Below are positions 1-8,634 of a stretch of DNA of 64,000 bases, in pieces. Below the pieces are notes generated by a model that was not told the origin of the DNA, ran no database searches, and saw nothing but the letters and a program-made list of their open reading frames with translations. The stretch covers positions 62,001-126,000 of the forward strand of contig NZ_OBMT01000007.1 of NCBI RefSeq assembly GCF_900217815.1, read 5' to 3'. Numbering within the stretch: the first letter of the stretch is position 1; each line of letters begins with the position of its first letter. Position numbers and translations under genes: made by a program. Source of the stretch: Rhodobacter maris. GTDB taxonomy: Bacteria > Pseudomonadota > Alphaproteobacteria > Rhodobacterales > Rhodobacteraceae.

Positions 1-2093
1 TTCTGGGCAATTTCAAGACGTACCGCGACACCTATCTGAAATGGGCGGGCGAGCAGAAGGTTCCGGCAGGGCTGCGTGATCTCTGGGGCGAAGTGCTGCG
101 CGGCTTCTTTGACCGCGCCGAGATCGCACTCTCGACCGGCTGGGGCAAGGAGGTGGTCGATGTCGATCGCGGCCGACTCTTTGCCGAAAACCAGCGGCTG
201 ATGAACGAGAAGAACAAATATCTGACGATCTTCGAGAGCATTCACAATCCGGTGGTGCTGATCGATGCCGAAGGGCGGGTCGAAAACATGAATTTCGCCG
301 CTGCACGGCTCTTTTCCGAAGATGTGATCCCGGGCGCGACCTATTACGGCGCCGTCGCGCCGCCGCCCTTTGTCGAGCTTTTCGGCTTTGCGCTGGCTGA
401 TCTGGAAGGAGAAGTGCCAGAGCGCGAGATTGCCACCTGTGGCGGGCGCCGCCGCTTTGCCATTTCCACCCAGGAAATGCTGGATGTGAGCCGCAAGTTC
501 CTGGGCACGGTGGTGAGCCTGACCGATGTGACCGAGCAGCACCGGGCCCGGCAGGAGGCGGAAGCGCTGGCGCAGGCGAAGACCGATTTTCTCGCCACGA
601 TGAGCCATGAGATCCGCACTCCGATCCATTCCATCGGCGGGGTGGTCGAGCTGATGCGGCAGGGTGCGCTTGACCCGGTGCAGGCCGATTATCTGGAAGC
701 GATCGCGCGCTCGGCGCGGGTGATGAGCTCGATCGTCTCGGAAATCCTCGATTACTCGCGCATCGAGGCGGGGGGGCTGGCGCTTGAGGCGGTGCCGTTC
801 TCGCTTGAGCAGCTTCTCGACGACATGCGGCAGGTGATCGAGCCGCTCGTGGAGCGTAAGCCCGCGGTGCGGCTGATGCGGGCGCCCTACGCACGCATGC
901 CCTGCCTCGTCGGCGATCCGGGCAAGCTGCGCCAGATCCTGATCAACCTTCTCGGCAATGCGGTCAAGTTCACCGAGGCCGGGGTGGTGATGGTGGGGAT
1001 CGAGCAACTGGCGGAAACCGAGGCCGGGCTGCGGCTGCGGTTCTCCGTGCGCGACACCGGGCCGGGAATCGTGCCGGAGCGGTTGGAGGAGATCTTCAAG
1101 CCCTTCACGCAATCGGATGGCTCGATCGAGCGCAAGCACGGCGGCACCGGGCTCGGCCTTGCGATCTCGCGCCGATTGGCCGCGCTGATGGGGGCGGAAC
1201 TGGGCGTCGAGAGCACGCCGGGCGTGGGAAGCTGCTTCACGCTCGATGTCACGCTGGGGCGGGCCGCCGATACCGGGCAGGCCTGCGGTGCGGTGGAAGC
1301 GACAGAACTGCCGCGCCGTGCGCTGCAGTTGCTGATCGTCGAAGACGATCCGGTCAATCGGCTCGTCGCGGGCGGGCTCTTGCGGCAGGCGGGGCATCGG
1401 GTGCAGATCATGCCCTCGGGCGAGGCGGCGCTGCAGGCGCTGACTGGTCAGGAATTCGATTTGGTGCTGACTGACCTCAACCTGCCCGATCTTTCGGGCT
1501 TCGAGCTGGCGCGGGCCATTCGCGCCCATGCCGATCCGGCGGTGGCGAAGCTGCCGATCATCGCGATGTCGGCGCATGGGCCCGCGGTCGACCCGGCGGC
1601 GCTTGACGCGGCGGGGATCGGCGGCTTCCTTGCCAAGCCCTTCCAGTTTGCCCGGCTCGAGGCGGTGTTGCAGCGCGTGACCGGCGTGGCCGCGCCGCGC
1701 CCGCTGGGCGGGCCACCCGCACCGCAGGCGCGCCCCGATCCGGGCGGGCTCGTCGATCTGGGCGTGCTGCGCGATCACCGCAGCGCGCTCGGCGCCGGGC
1801 CGACCGAGCGGATCGTTTCCACCTTCGTGCATTCGGTGCAGGGCACCGCGCATGAGCTTGAACTCGCGGCGCAGACCGGCGAATGGCAACAGGCGGGGAT
1901 GATCGCGCATCGGCTGAAAAGCTCGGCGCGTCATGTCGGGCTCAATGCGCTCGCCGAGGAAGCCGAGCGGGTCGAGCGCCGGGCCGTGCAGGGCGCCAAG
2001 GCCTATGCCCCGATCGCCGATCTCGCGCTCTCGTGCCGAGCCGCCGCGGGGCTTGTGGCCGCGCTCTGGAAACAGATCGAGGCGGAAGCCTGA
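1..2093 (+). CDS. dorS: Hybrid sensor histidine kinase DorS/TorS-like (5' end outside window)
   Basis: The C-terminal 696 residues of a TorS-type hybrid kinase; the open frame continues through the left edge, so the sensor region is missing. In order I see a PAS-like segment, a HisKA box (FLATMSHEIRTP), an HATPase domain (N box INLLGNAVKFTE, then DTGPGIVPE and GGTGLGLAIS), a receiver domain (LLIVEDDPVNR, phosphoacceptor in LVLTDLNLPD, lysine in FLAKPF) and a C-terminal HPt domain with histidine in IAHRLKSSARH. This phosphorelay layout is that of TorS/DorS, which sense TMAO or DMSO and pass phosphate to TorR/DorR. It ends 1 bp from the convergent dorR-like gene and lies beside dorCDA, which supports the role. 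The ligand cannot be read from this fragment. Confidence 0.88.
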   Translation, partial: LGNFKTYRDTYLKWAGEQKVPAGLRDLWGEVLRGFFDRAEIALSTGWGKEVVDVDRGRLFAENQRLMNEKNKYLTIFESIHNPVVLIDAEGRVENMNFAAARLFSEDVIPGATYYGAVAPPPFVELFGFALADLEGEVPEREIATCGGRRRFAISTQEMLDVSRKFLGTVVSLTDVTEQHRARQEAEALAQAKTDFLATMSHEIRTPIHSIGGVVELMRQGALDPVQADYLEAIARSARVMSSIVSEILDYSRIEAGGLALEAVPFSLEQLLDDMRQVIEPLVERKPAVRLMRAPYARMPCLVGDPGKLRQILINLLGNAVKFTEAGVVMVGIEQLAETEAGLRLRFSVRDTGPGIVPERLEEIFKPFTQSDGSIERKHGGTGLGLAISRRLAALMGAELGVESTPGVGSCFTLDVTLGRAADTGQACGAVEATELPRRALQLLIVEDDPVNRLVAGGLLRQAGHRVQIMPSGEAALQALTGQEFDLVLTDLNLPDLSGFELARAIRAHADPAVAKLPIIAMSAHGPAVDPAALDAAGIGGFLAKPFQFARLEAVLQRVTGVAAPRPLGGPPAPQARPDPGGLVDLGVLRDHRSALGAGPTERIVSTFVHSVQGTAHELELAAQTGEWQQAGMIAHRLKSSARHVGLNALAEEAERVERRAVQGAKAYAPIADLALSCRAAAGLVAALWKQIEAEA

Positions 2094-2094
2094 G

Positions 2095-2793
2095 TCAGGC
2101 AGAGAAGACGTAGCCGAGCCCGTGCACCGTCACGATCAACCGCGGCTTTGCCGGGTCGGGCTCGATCTTGCGCCGCACGCGCCGCACCAGCACGTCGATG
2201 GTACGATCGAAAGTTTCATGCCCGCGCCGGCTCACATGGGTCATCAACAGATCGCGCGTCAGCACCTGGCCGGGATGGGTGACGAAGGTGGCGAGCAGCT
2301 CGAACTCCGCGCGCGTCATTTTCACCGGCGCGCCTTTCGGGTCGGTCAGCGTCCAATGCGCAATGTCGAGCGTCCAGCCCTCGAACTGTTTTTTCGACTC
2401 GTCGGCCTTCACGCTGCGCGCCGCGGCCACCCGCCGCGCGAGGTTCTTGGTGCGCGGCAGGATCTCGCGCATGTTGTAGGGCTTGGTCACGTAATCGTCT
2501 GCGCCAAGCTCCAGCGCCACGATCCGGTCCACCTCCTCGCGCCGCGAGGTGACCATGATCACGCCCACCTCGGACTGGCGGCGCAATTCGCGCAGGAGCG
2601 AAAGCCCGTCCTCGCCCGGCAGGTTGATATCGAGCAAGATCACGTCGACATCGCCACCCGCGAAGATCTGCCGCATCGCCTCGCCATCCTCGGCCTCGCT
2701 GACGCGGTGGTTCTCTTTGGCCAGATAGGCCGCCAGCGTCTGCCGCCCGACCGGATCATCTTCGACGATGAGAATGTGATAGGCGGTCTTCAT
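2095..2793 (-). CDS. dorR: OmpR/PhoB-family response regulator DorR/TorR
   Basis: A 232-residue two-domain response regulator. The receiver has ILIVEDDPVGR, phosphoacceptor Asp in VILLDINLPGED, a Thr/Ser position in MVTSR and Lys in YVTKPYN. The winged-helix DNA-binding domain ends with the typical VRRKIEPDP and VHGLGYVF motifs. Known family role: TorR/DorR activates the DMSO/TMAO reductase operon. I chose the ATG at 2793 because the receiver starts right after it and AAGGA lies about 9 nt upstream; in-frame ATGs at 2802 and 2817 would add 3 or 8 residues. Tail to tail with dorS, divergent from dorC, sharing a control region with tor-box-like sites. Confidence 0.9.
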   Translation of the reverse strand: MKTAYHILIVEDDPVGRQTLAAYLAKENHRVSEAEDGEAMRQIFAGGDVDVILLDINLPGEDGLSLLRELRRQSEVGVIMVTSRREEVDRIVALELGADDYVTKPYNMREILPRTKNLARRVAAARSVKADESKKQFEGWTLDIAHWTLTDPKGAPVKMTRAEFELLATFVTHPGQVLTRDLLMTHVSRRGHETFDRTIDVLVRRVRRKIEPDPAKPRLIVTVHGLGYVFSA

Positions 2794-3054
2794 GGCAGGC
2801 ATCCTTTTGCCCCTCATCGCGCCCCGGCGCTACACTGGCAACGAAAAAACGGTATTTCGGTAATTTCTTCCGGTATTTAACATCCTGTTCACATAATTTT
2901 TCTTCGCATTAACAACCGGCTGCAACGCGGTTCATATCGTGGGCCTAAACCCGTTCGCGAACGAGGTCGGACCGCATCTCCCCGCGGACCCCAAGCGAAT
3001 CGCCCGGATGTGCCGCGGCGAAAGACCTCCCGAACGGCATGACCGGAGGGACAA
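2794..3054. promoter_or_regulatory. dorR-dorC divergent control region with tor-box-like sites
   Basis: This gap separates divergent dorR and dorC. CTGTTCACAT at 2885-2894 and CGGTTCATAT at 2928-2937 each match 9 of 10 bases of the E. coli TorR box CTGTTCATAT. A weaker copy, TTCTTCGCAT, lies at 2900-2909. The two good sites are 43 bp apart centre to centre, about four helical turns. Closer to dorR, CGGTATTT occurs at 2850-2857 and 2871-2878 with CGGTAATTT at 2858-2866 between them. CGTTCGCGAACG at 2952-2963 is a perfect palindrome. GGAGGG at 3045-3050 is the ribosome binding site for dorC. DorR binding is inferred by similarity. Confidence 0.65.
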
Positions 3055-4230
3055 GTGATCAGGAAATTATGGGCCGTGATGCGCCGCCCCAGCACCCGCT
3101 GGGGGCTGGGAACGCTCGTGCTCGGCGGCGCGCTTGTGGGCGCGGTCGGCTGGAACGGCTTCCACTATGCGGTGGAGGCCACGACAACGACGGAATTCTG
3201 CCTCTCGTGCCATTCGATGCAGGGCAATTTCGAGGAATACAAGACCACCGTCCATTATTCGAACCCGATGGGCGTGCGCGCCGAATGCGCCGATTGCCAT
3301 GTGCCGAAATCGGGCTGGCGGCTCTATCGCGCCAAGGTTCTGGCGGCGAAAGATCTCTGGGGCGAGATCACCGGATCGATCGACACGCCCGAGAAATTCG
3401 AGGCGCACCGGCTGGAGATGGCCGAGACGGTCTGGGCCGACATGAAGGCCAATGACTCGATCGGCTGCCGCTCTTGCCACAGCTTCGAGGCGATGGATTT
3501 CGCGCATCAAACCAAGCCCGATGCCGCGACCCAGATGCAAAAGGCAATGCAGGAGGGCGGCACCTGTATCGACTGCCACAAGGGCATTGCGCACCATCTG
3601 CCCGACATGTCCTCGGGCTACAAGAAACTGTTCGAGGATCTCGAGGCGGCGGCGGGCGCGCTGCGCCCGAAACCGGGCGATATGGTCTATCCGCTGAAAA
3701 CGCTTGAGGTTTATCTGGAGCAGCCCTCGGGCGACGGCGGAAAAGCCTCCGGCAAGGTGCTTGCGGCCACGCCGATGAAGGTGGAGGCGGCGAAGGGCGA
3801 CTGGCTGCGGGTCTCGGTTGAGGGCTGGCAGCAAGAGGGCGCCGAGCGCATGCTTTATGCCGCGCAGGGCCAGCGCATCTTCAACCTCGCGCTGACACCG
3901 GCGGCGCTGGGGGCCGTGGTGCCGGGCACGAGCATGGTCGACCCGGACACCGAGCAGACCTGGACCGACGCGACGATCTCCGTCTGGGTCAAGAATGCCG
4001 ATCTGACCGACAGTCTGGACAAGGTCTGGTCTTACGCCGGCTCGATGTTCAACGCCGCCTGTGGCACCTGCCATGTGCTGCCGCAAACCGGGCACTTCCT
4101 CGCCAACCAATGGATCGGCACCCTCAATGCGATGAAGCCGAAGGCGCCGCTTGATGAAGAGCAATTCCGGCTGGTGCAGAAATACGTGCAGATGCATGCC
4201 AAGGACATGGGCGGGGAGGAGCACGAATGA
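3055..4230 (+). CDS. dorC: Pentaheme c-type cytochrome DorC/TorC (NapC/NirT family)
   Basis: A 391-residue membrane-anchored multiheme cytochrome that takes electrons from the quinol pool and passes them to periplasmic DMSO reductase. Five CxxCH haem sites are visible: CLSCH, CADCH, CRSCH and CIDCH in the NapC-like N-terminal half, and CGTCH in the C-terminal half that is special to TorC/DorC. One N-terminal hydrophobic segment (about residues 19-35) is the uncleaved anchor. The start is GTG, chosen because GGAGGG sits 4 nt upstream; an ATG seven codons in is possible but has no such site. First gene of the dorCDA operon; its stop overlaps the next start by 4 bp. Confidence 0.95.
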   Translation: MIRKLWAVMRRPSTRWGLGTLVLGGALVGAVGWNGFHYAVEATTTTEFCLSCHSMQGNFEEYKTTVHYSNPMGVRAECADCHVPKSGWRLYRAKVLAAKDLWGEITGSIDTPEKFEAHRLEMAETVWADMKANDSIGCRSCHSFEAMDFAHQTKPDAATQMQKAMQEGGTCIDCHKGIAHHLPDMSSGYKKLFEDLEAAAGALRPKPGDMVYPLKTLEVYLEQPSGDGGKASGKVLAATPMKVEAAKGDWLRVSVEGWQQEGAERMLYAAQGQRIFNLALTPAALGAVVPGTSMVDPDTEQTWTDATISVWVKNADLTDSLDKVWSYAGSMFNAACGTCHVLPQTGHFLANQWIGTLNAMKPKAPLDEEQFRLVQKYVQMHAKDMGGEEHE

Positions 4231-4850
4231 CTGCGCTCTCTCCCATCCCCGCGGCGGTGATCGACCGCGCGCTCCTTTGGCACTGGCTCGCCGATCTGTT
4301 CCTTGCCCCGCCCACGCCCGCGCAGCTTGGAGCGCTGCAGGGCCGCGCCGGGGTGGAATGGCGCACCGCCCTTGCTGCTGAACCTGATTTCGCGAATGCA
4401 ATCAGTCGGATCGATGCGGTTCTTGAGGTGGGGGATGCGGCGGGTCTCGCCTCCGCGCTCACCATCGCCTTCAACCGGATGTTCCTCGGCCTTGGCGGCA
4501 AGCGCACGCTCTCGCCCTGTGAATCCGCCTGGGTCGGCACGCGGCGGCTCTATCAGGCGCCGGTGAGCGAGATCGCGGCGCTGTTGCGGGCGAGCGATCT
4601 TACCCTCGCCGAGGACTGCTGCGAGCCCGCCGATCACCTCGCCGTCGAGCTGATGCTGCTCGCGCATCTTGAGGCGTCGGCCGATCCGCGCGCCGAGGAC
4701 ATGGCCGCCCGGCTGGCAGGCTGGACGCCCGACTTTTTGACCGCCGTCAAGGCGGTTGATCCCACCGGCTTTTGGGCTGGGGCGGCGGATCTCTTGTCTG
4801 CCGCACTCGCCCGCTCCCTCCACCGCAAACCGGAAGAAAGGACAGTCTGA
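4227..4850 (+). CDS. dorD: TorD-family chaperone for DMSO reductase
   Basis: A 207-residue TorD/DmsD-family cytoplasmic chaperone. It binds the apo-reductase and its Tat leader, helps cofactor insertion and stops early export. The protein is all-helical in appearance and has the family core segment FNRMFLGLGGKRTLSPCESAW (the proline-x-glutamate-x region), followed by the helix that normally carries the conserved DHL motif, here ADHLAVELML. It overlaps dorC upstream and dorA downstream through ATGA junctions, so translation is coupled to its client. The R. sphaeroides name for the equivalent is dorB/dmsB. The family call is firm; the gene symbol follows R. capsulatus usage. Confidence 0.9.
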   Translation: MTALSPIPAAVIDRALLWHWLADLFLAPPTPAQLGALQGRAGVEWRTALAAEPDFANAISRIDAVLEVGDAAGLASALTIAFNRMFLGLGGKRTLSPCESAWVGTRRLYQAPVSEIAALLRASDLTLAEDCCEPADHLAVELMLLAHLEASADPRAEDMAARLAGWTPDFLTAVKAVDPTGFWAGAADLLSAALARSLHRKPEERTV

Positions 4851-7318
4851 TGACGAAGATTTCCGGAAACGACCTGCGCGCAGAGCTCTCGCGCCGCGCC
4901 TTTTTGAGCTACTCGGTCGCCGCCGGGGCCTTGGGCCTCTTTGGCCCCTCGCTCCTCGCCAAGGGTGCGCACGCGGCTGAGGCCAATGGCGCGGTGATGT
5001 CGGGCAGCCACTGGGGTATTTTTACCGCCAAGGTCGAGGAGGGGCGCGCGACCGCCTTCACGCCCTGGGAAAAAGACCCGCATCCGACACCGATGCTCGA
5101 AGGCGTGCTCGACTCGATCTATTCGCCGAGCCGGATCAAATACCCGATGGTGCGCCGCGAATACCTTGAAAAAGGCATCGAGGCGGATCGCTCCACCCGC
5201 GGCAACGGTGATTTTGTGCGCGTGAGCTGGGATCAGGCGCTCGATCTCATCGCCAAGGAAATCCAGCGTGTCGAAACCACCTACGGGCCGCAAGCGGTGT
5301 TTGGGGGCTCCTATGGCTGGAAGAGCCCGGGGCGGCTGCACAATTGCACCACGCTCCTGCGCCGCATGCTCAACCTTGCGGGCGGTTTCGTGAACGGCAC
5401 GGGCGATTATTCGACCGCCGCCGCGCAGGTGATCATGCCCCATGTGATGGGCACGCTCGAAGTTTACGAACAGCAAACCGCCTGGCCGGTGGTGGCGGAA
5501 AACACCGAGCTGATGGTGTTCTGGGCTGCCGACCCGATCAAGACCAACCAGATCGGCTGGGTGATCCCCGAACATGGTGGCTACACCGGGCTTGCGGCAC
5601 TGAAGGCCAAGGGCACCAAGGTGATTGTCATCGACCCGGTGCGCACCGCGACGGTTGATTACTTCGATGCCGAACATATCCAGCCCAAGCCGCAAACCGA
5701 TGTGGCGCTGATGCTGGGGATGGCGCATACGCTGGTGAGCGAAAACCTGCATGACACCGAGTTCCTCGACAACAACACCTCGGGCTTCGACAAGTTCCTG
5801 CCCTATCTGACGGGCGACGCCGACGGCACGCCGAAATCGGCCGAATGGGCCGCGGAAATCTGCGGCGTTCCGGCCGAAACGATCAAGGATCTGGCGCGCC
5901 GGCTCACGGGGTCGCGGTCGATGCTCGCCGCGGGCTGGTCGATGCAGCGCATGCATCACGGCGAACAGGCGCATTGGATGCTTGTCACGCTCGCCTCGAT
6001 GATCGGCCAGATCGGTCTTCCGGGCGGCGGCTTCGGGCTTTCCTACCACTATTCGAACGGCGGCACCCCCTCGACTGATGGCCCCGCGCTTTCGGGCATC
6101 ACCGATGGCGGCGCGGCGGCAGGCGGGCCGGAATGGCTGGCGGCTTCGGGCGCGGCTTCGATCCCGGTCGCACGTGTGGTCGAGATGCTGGAAAACCCCG
6201 GTGTCGAGTTCGACTTCAACGGCACCCGCTCGACCTACCCGGATATCAAGCTGGCCTATTGGGTGGGCGGCAACCCCTTCACTCACCATCAAGACCGCAA
6301 CCGGATGCTGAAGGCCTGGGAAAAACTCGACACCTTCATCGTGCACGACTTCCAGTGGACTGCCACCGCCCGCCACGCCGACATCATCTTGCCGGCCACG
6401 ACGAGCTATGAGCGCAACGACATCGAGACGATCGGGGATTATTCGAACCTCGGTATCCTCGCGATGAAACAGGTGGTCGCGCCGCTCTACGAGGCGAAGA
6501 ACGACTACGATATCTTCGAAGCGCTCAGCGACAAGCTCGGCAAGAAGGCCGCCTTCAACGAGGGCAAGGACGAGATGGGCTGGATCCAGTCCTTCTACGA
6601 GGCCGCGGCGAAACAAGGCAAGGCGAAGGGCGTCGAGATGCCCGATTTCGAGACCTTCTGGGCCGATGGCATCGTCGAGTTTCCGGTTACCACGGGGGCG
6701 AGCTACGTGCGCTACGCCGAGTTCCGGGAAGATCCGCTCCTCAACCCGCTCGGCACGCCGACCGGGCTGATCGAGATCTACTCGAAGAACATCGAGAAGA
6801 TGGGCTATGACGATTGCCCGGCGCATCCGACCTGGATGGAACCGCTCGAACGGCTCGATGGGCCGGGGGCGAAATTCCCGCTCCATGTCGCCGCCTCGCA
6901 CCCGTTCAACCGGCTGCACTCGCAGCTCAACGGCACGGTGCTGCGCGAGGGCTATGCGATCGTGGGCCATGAGCCCTGCCTGATGAACCCCGAAGATGCC
7001 GCCGCACGCGGCATTGCCGATGGCGATGTGGTGCGCGTCTATAACGACCGCGGCCAGATCCTCACCGGGGTGAAGGTCACCGATGCGGTGATGAAAGGGG
7101 TGATCCAGATCTATGAGGGCGGCTGGTATGACCCGCTCGACCCCGCCGAGAAGGGCACGCTCGACAAATACGGTGATGCGAACGTGCTTACCGCTGACAT
7201 TCCCACCTCCAAACTCGGTCAAGGCAACTGCGGCCAGACCGTGATTGCCGAGGTGGAAAAATACACCGGCCCCGAGGTGACCGTGACCGCCTTCACGGCG
7301 CCTGCGGCGGCGGAATGA
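4850..7318 (+). CDS. dorA: Periplasmic DMSO/TMAO reductase DorA, molybdoenzyme
   Basis: An 822-residue precursor of the soluble bis-MGD DMSO reductase, the terminal enzyme of DMSO respiration. A twin-arginine leader (SRRAFL at residues 14-19, hydrophobic stretch, AHA near 40-42) directs folded export. No N-terminal Fe-S cysteine motif is present, as expected for this single-subunit type. In GDYSTAAAQ the serine at precursor residue 188 corresponds to the Mo-ligand Ser147 of the mature enzyme. GGSYGWKSPG carries the active-site Tyr and Trp known from the Rhodobacter structures. Near-identical blocks such as SYHYSNGGTPST and WMEPLERLDGPGAK are as in the Rhodobacter enzymes I remember. Length matches the family. 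Last gene of dorCDA; cofactor genes follow. Confidence 0.97.
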   Translation: MTKISGNDLRAELSRRAFLSYSVAAGALGLFGPSLLAKGAHAAEANGAVMSGSHWGIFTAKVEEGRATAFTPWEKDPHPTPMLEGVLDSIYSPSRIKYPMVRREYLEKGIEADRSTRGNGDFVRVSWDQALDLIAKEIQRVETTYGPQAVFGGSYGWKSPGRLHNCTTLLRRMLNLAGGFVNGTGDYSTAAAQVIMPHVMGTLEVYEQQTAWPVVAENTELMVFWAADPIKTNQIGWVIPEHGGYTGLAALKAKGTKVIVIDPVRTATVDYFDAEHIQPKPQTDVALMLGMAHTLVSENLHDTEFLDNNTSGFDKFLPYLTGDADGTPKSAEWAAEICGVPAETIKDLARRLTGSRSMLAAGWSMQRMHHGEQAHWMLVTLASMIGQIGLPGGGFGLSYHYSNGGTPSTDGPALSGITDGGAAAGGPEWLAASGAASIPVARVVEMLENPGVEFDFNGTRSTYPDIKLAYWVGGNPFTHHQDRNRMLKAWEKLDTFIVHDFQWTATARHADIILPATTSYERNDIETIGDYSNLGILAMKQVVAPLYEAKNDYDIFEALSDKLGKKAAFNEGKDEMGWIQSFYEAAAKQGKAKGVEMPDFETFWADGIVEFPVTTGASYVRYAEFREDPLLNPLGTPTGLIEIYSKNIEKMGYDDCPAHPTWMEPLERLDGPGAKFPLHVAASHPFNRLHSQLNGTVLREGYAIVGHEPCLMNPEDAAARGIADGDVVRVYNDRGQILTGVKVTDAVMKGVIQIYEGGWYDPLDPAEKGTLDKYGDANVLTADIPTSKLGQGNCGQTVIAEVEKYTGPEVTVTAFTAPAAAE

Positions 7319-7327
7319 GCCTCCCCC

Positions 7328-7381
7328 GGAGGGGCTTTGGCCCCTCCGCAACACCGCACCGCGCCCTCCGGGGCGCGGTGC
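7328..7381. terminator. Twin GC hairpins after dorA
   Basis: Two perfect inverted repeats fill the dorA-moeA gap. GGAGGGGC (7328-7335) pairs with GCCCCTCC (7340-7347) across a TTTG loop. GCACCGCGCCC (7356-7366) pairs with GGGCGCGGTGC (7371-7381) across TCCG. Neither is followed by a T run, so they may stabilise the dorA 3' end or cause partial termination. Confidence 0.55.
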
Positions 7382-7406
7382 CCCCAAGACCCGAGGACTT
7401 CGCGCG

Positions 7407-8633
7407 ATGACCGTGCATGACACTTCCGCCCCGATGCTCGACATCCCCGCCGCCCGCCGTCTGGCCTGTGACCTGATCAAACCGCTCACCGTCACCGAGA
7501 CACTTGCGCTTGCGCGCAGCCTTGGCCGGATCGCCGCCGAAACCGTGACCTCCGGGCGGGCCCTGCCAATGCGCGAACGCTCCGCCATGGACGGCTTTGC
7601 GCTGCGTCTGGCCGACCTTTCAAACACCCTCTCGCTCCCCGTTGCGGGGACCATCGCCGCGGGCGCGCCTGCGGGCGATTTGCCCACGGGCGCGGCCTTG
7701 CGCATTTTTACCGGCGCGCTCGTGCCTGCGGGTGCAGATTGCGTGGTGCCGGTCGAGGATTGCACCGAAGAGGGCGAGACGATCCGCCTTTCTGCCCGCC
7801 CGAAACCGGGCCAGCACATCCGCAAAGTGGGCTCCGAGCAGCCGCTGGGCGGTGTGCTCCTGCGGCAAGGCACGCGCATCGCGCCCCAGCACATCGGCCT
7901 TCTGGCCGCCAATGGCATCGCCCGCGTCCGTGTGCTGCGCGTGCCGCGGATCGCGCTTTTTTCCAGCGGGGACGAGCTCGGCGGCAAAGGCCCCGCGGCG
8001 ATCCCGGACAGCAACCGCCCGATGCTGATGGCGCTGGCGCTGGCCGCAGGCGCCGAAGTCGATGACCTCGGCATCCTCCCCGATGACCTCCCCGCGATCA
8101 CCGCGCGGCTCACGGCGCTCGCGGGCCGGGCCGATATCATCCTCACCTCCGGTGCCGTCTCGATGGGCGGGCGCGACCATCTGCGCCCCGCGCTTGAGGC
8201 GGCGGGCGGGCAGATTGCGGGCTGGCGCGTTGCGCTCAAACCCGGCAAGCCGGTGATGTTTGGCACGCTCGGCGCCTCGGTTGTCACCGGCCTGCCGGGC
8301 AATCCGTTTTCTGCCTTCACCGGCTTTCACCTCTTCGTCGCGGCCCAGCTTGCCACACTCACGGGCCAGCCCCTCGCGCCCCTGTTCGCGCAGCCCGCAC
8401 GTGCGGGCTTCGACTGGGTCCGCAAGCCGGGCCGCGCCGAAGTCTTCCCGATCCGGCTCAGCCATGGCGAGATCGACGGCGTGCCGATCGTGCAGCGGAT
8501 GGGGGAGGGGAGTTCGGCCACGCTCTTTCCGCTTGCAGAAGCCGACGGGCTTGGTTTCGTCCCCGCCGAGACGACAAAAGTGAGCTTTGGCGCGGCGCTG
8601 CGCTTCATGCCGCTTGGGCAGAGGGTGTTTTGA
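7407..8633 (+). CDS. moeA: Molybdopterin molybdotransferase MoeA
   Basis: A 408-residue MoeA that inserts molybdenum into adenylylated molybdopterin in the cytoplasm. The N-terminal MoeA domains include MRERSAMDGFAL; the central MoCF-binding fold has LFSSGDEL, DSNRPML and the ligand loop TSGAVSMGGRDH; GLPGNPFSAF and the C-terminal beta-barrel domain IV complete it. Length is typical. It starts 88 bp after dorA and heads a run of cofactor genes ordered moeA, DUF2478, moaA, moaD, moeB, moaC with gaps of a few bases or overlaps. The placement beside a bis-MGD enzyme suggests cofactor supply under the same anaerobic conditions. Confidence 0.95.
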   Translation: MTVHDTSAPMLDIPAARRLACDLIKPLTVTETLALARSLGRIAAETVTSGRALPMRERSAMDGFALRLADLSNTLSLPVAGTIAAGAPAGDLPTGAALRIFTGALVPAGADCVVPVEDCTEEGETIRLSARPKPGQHIRKVGSEQPLGGVLLRQGTRIAPQHIGLLAANGIARVRVLRVPRIALFSSGDELGGKGPAAIPDSNRPMLMALALAAGAEVDDLGILPDDLPAITARLTALAGRADIILTSGAVSMGGRDHLRPALEAAGGQIAGWRVALKPGKPVMFGTLGASVVTGLPGNPFSAFTGFHLFVAAQLATLTGQPLAPLFAQPARAGFDWVRKPGRAEVFPIRLSHGEIDGVPIVQRMGEGSSATLFPLAEADGLGFVPAETTKVSFGAALRFMPLGQRVF

Positions 8634-8634
8634 G

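Noticed and set aside
2952-2963. CGTTCGCGAACG palindrome as a LexA site
   Set aside because: It resembles the Gram-positive LexA half-site arrangement only loosely; alphaproteobacterial LexA uses direct GTTC-N7-GTTC, so the call is not supported.
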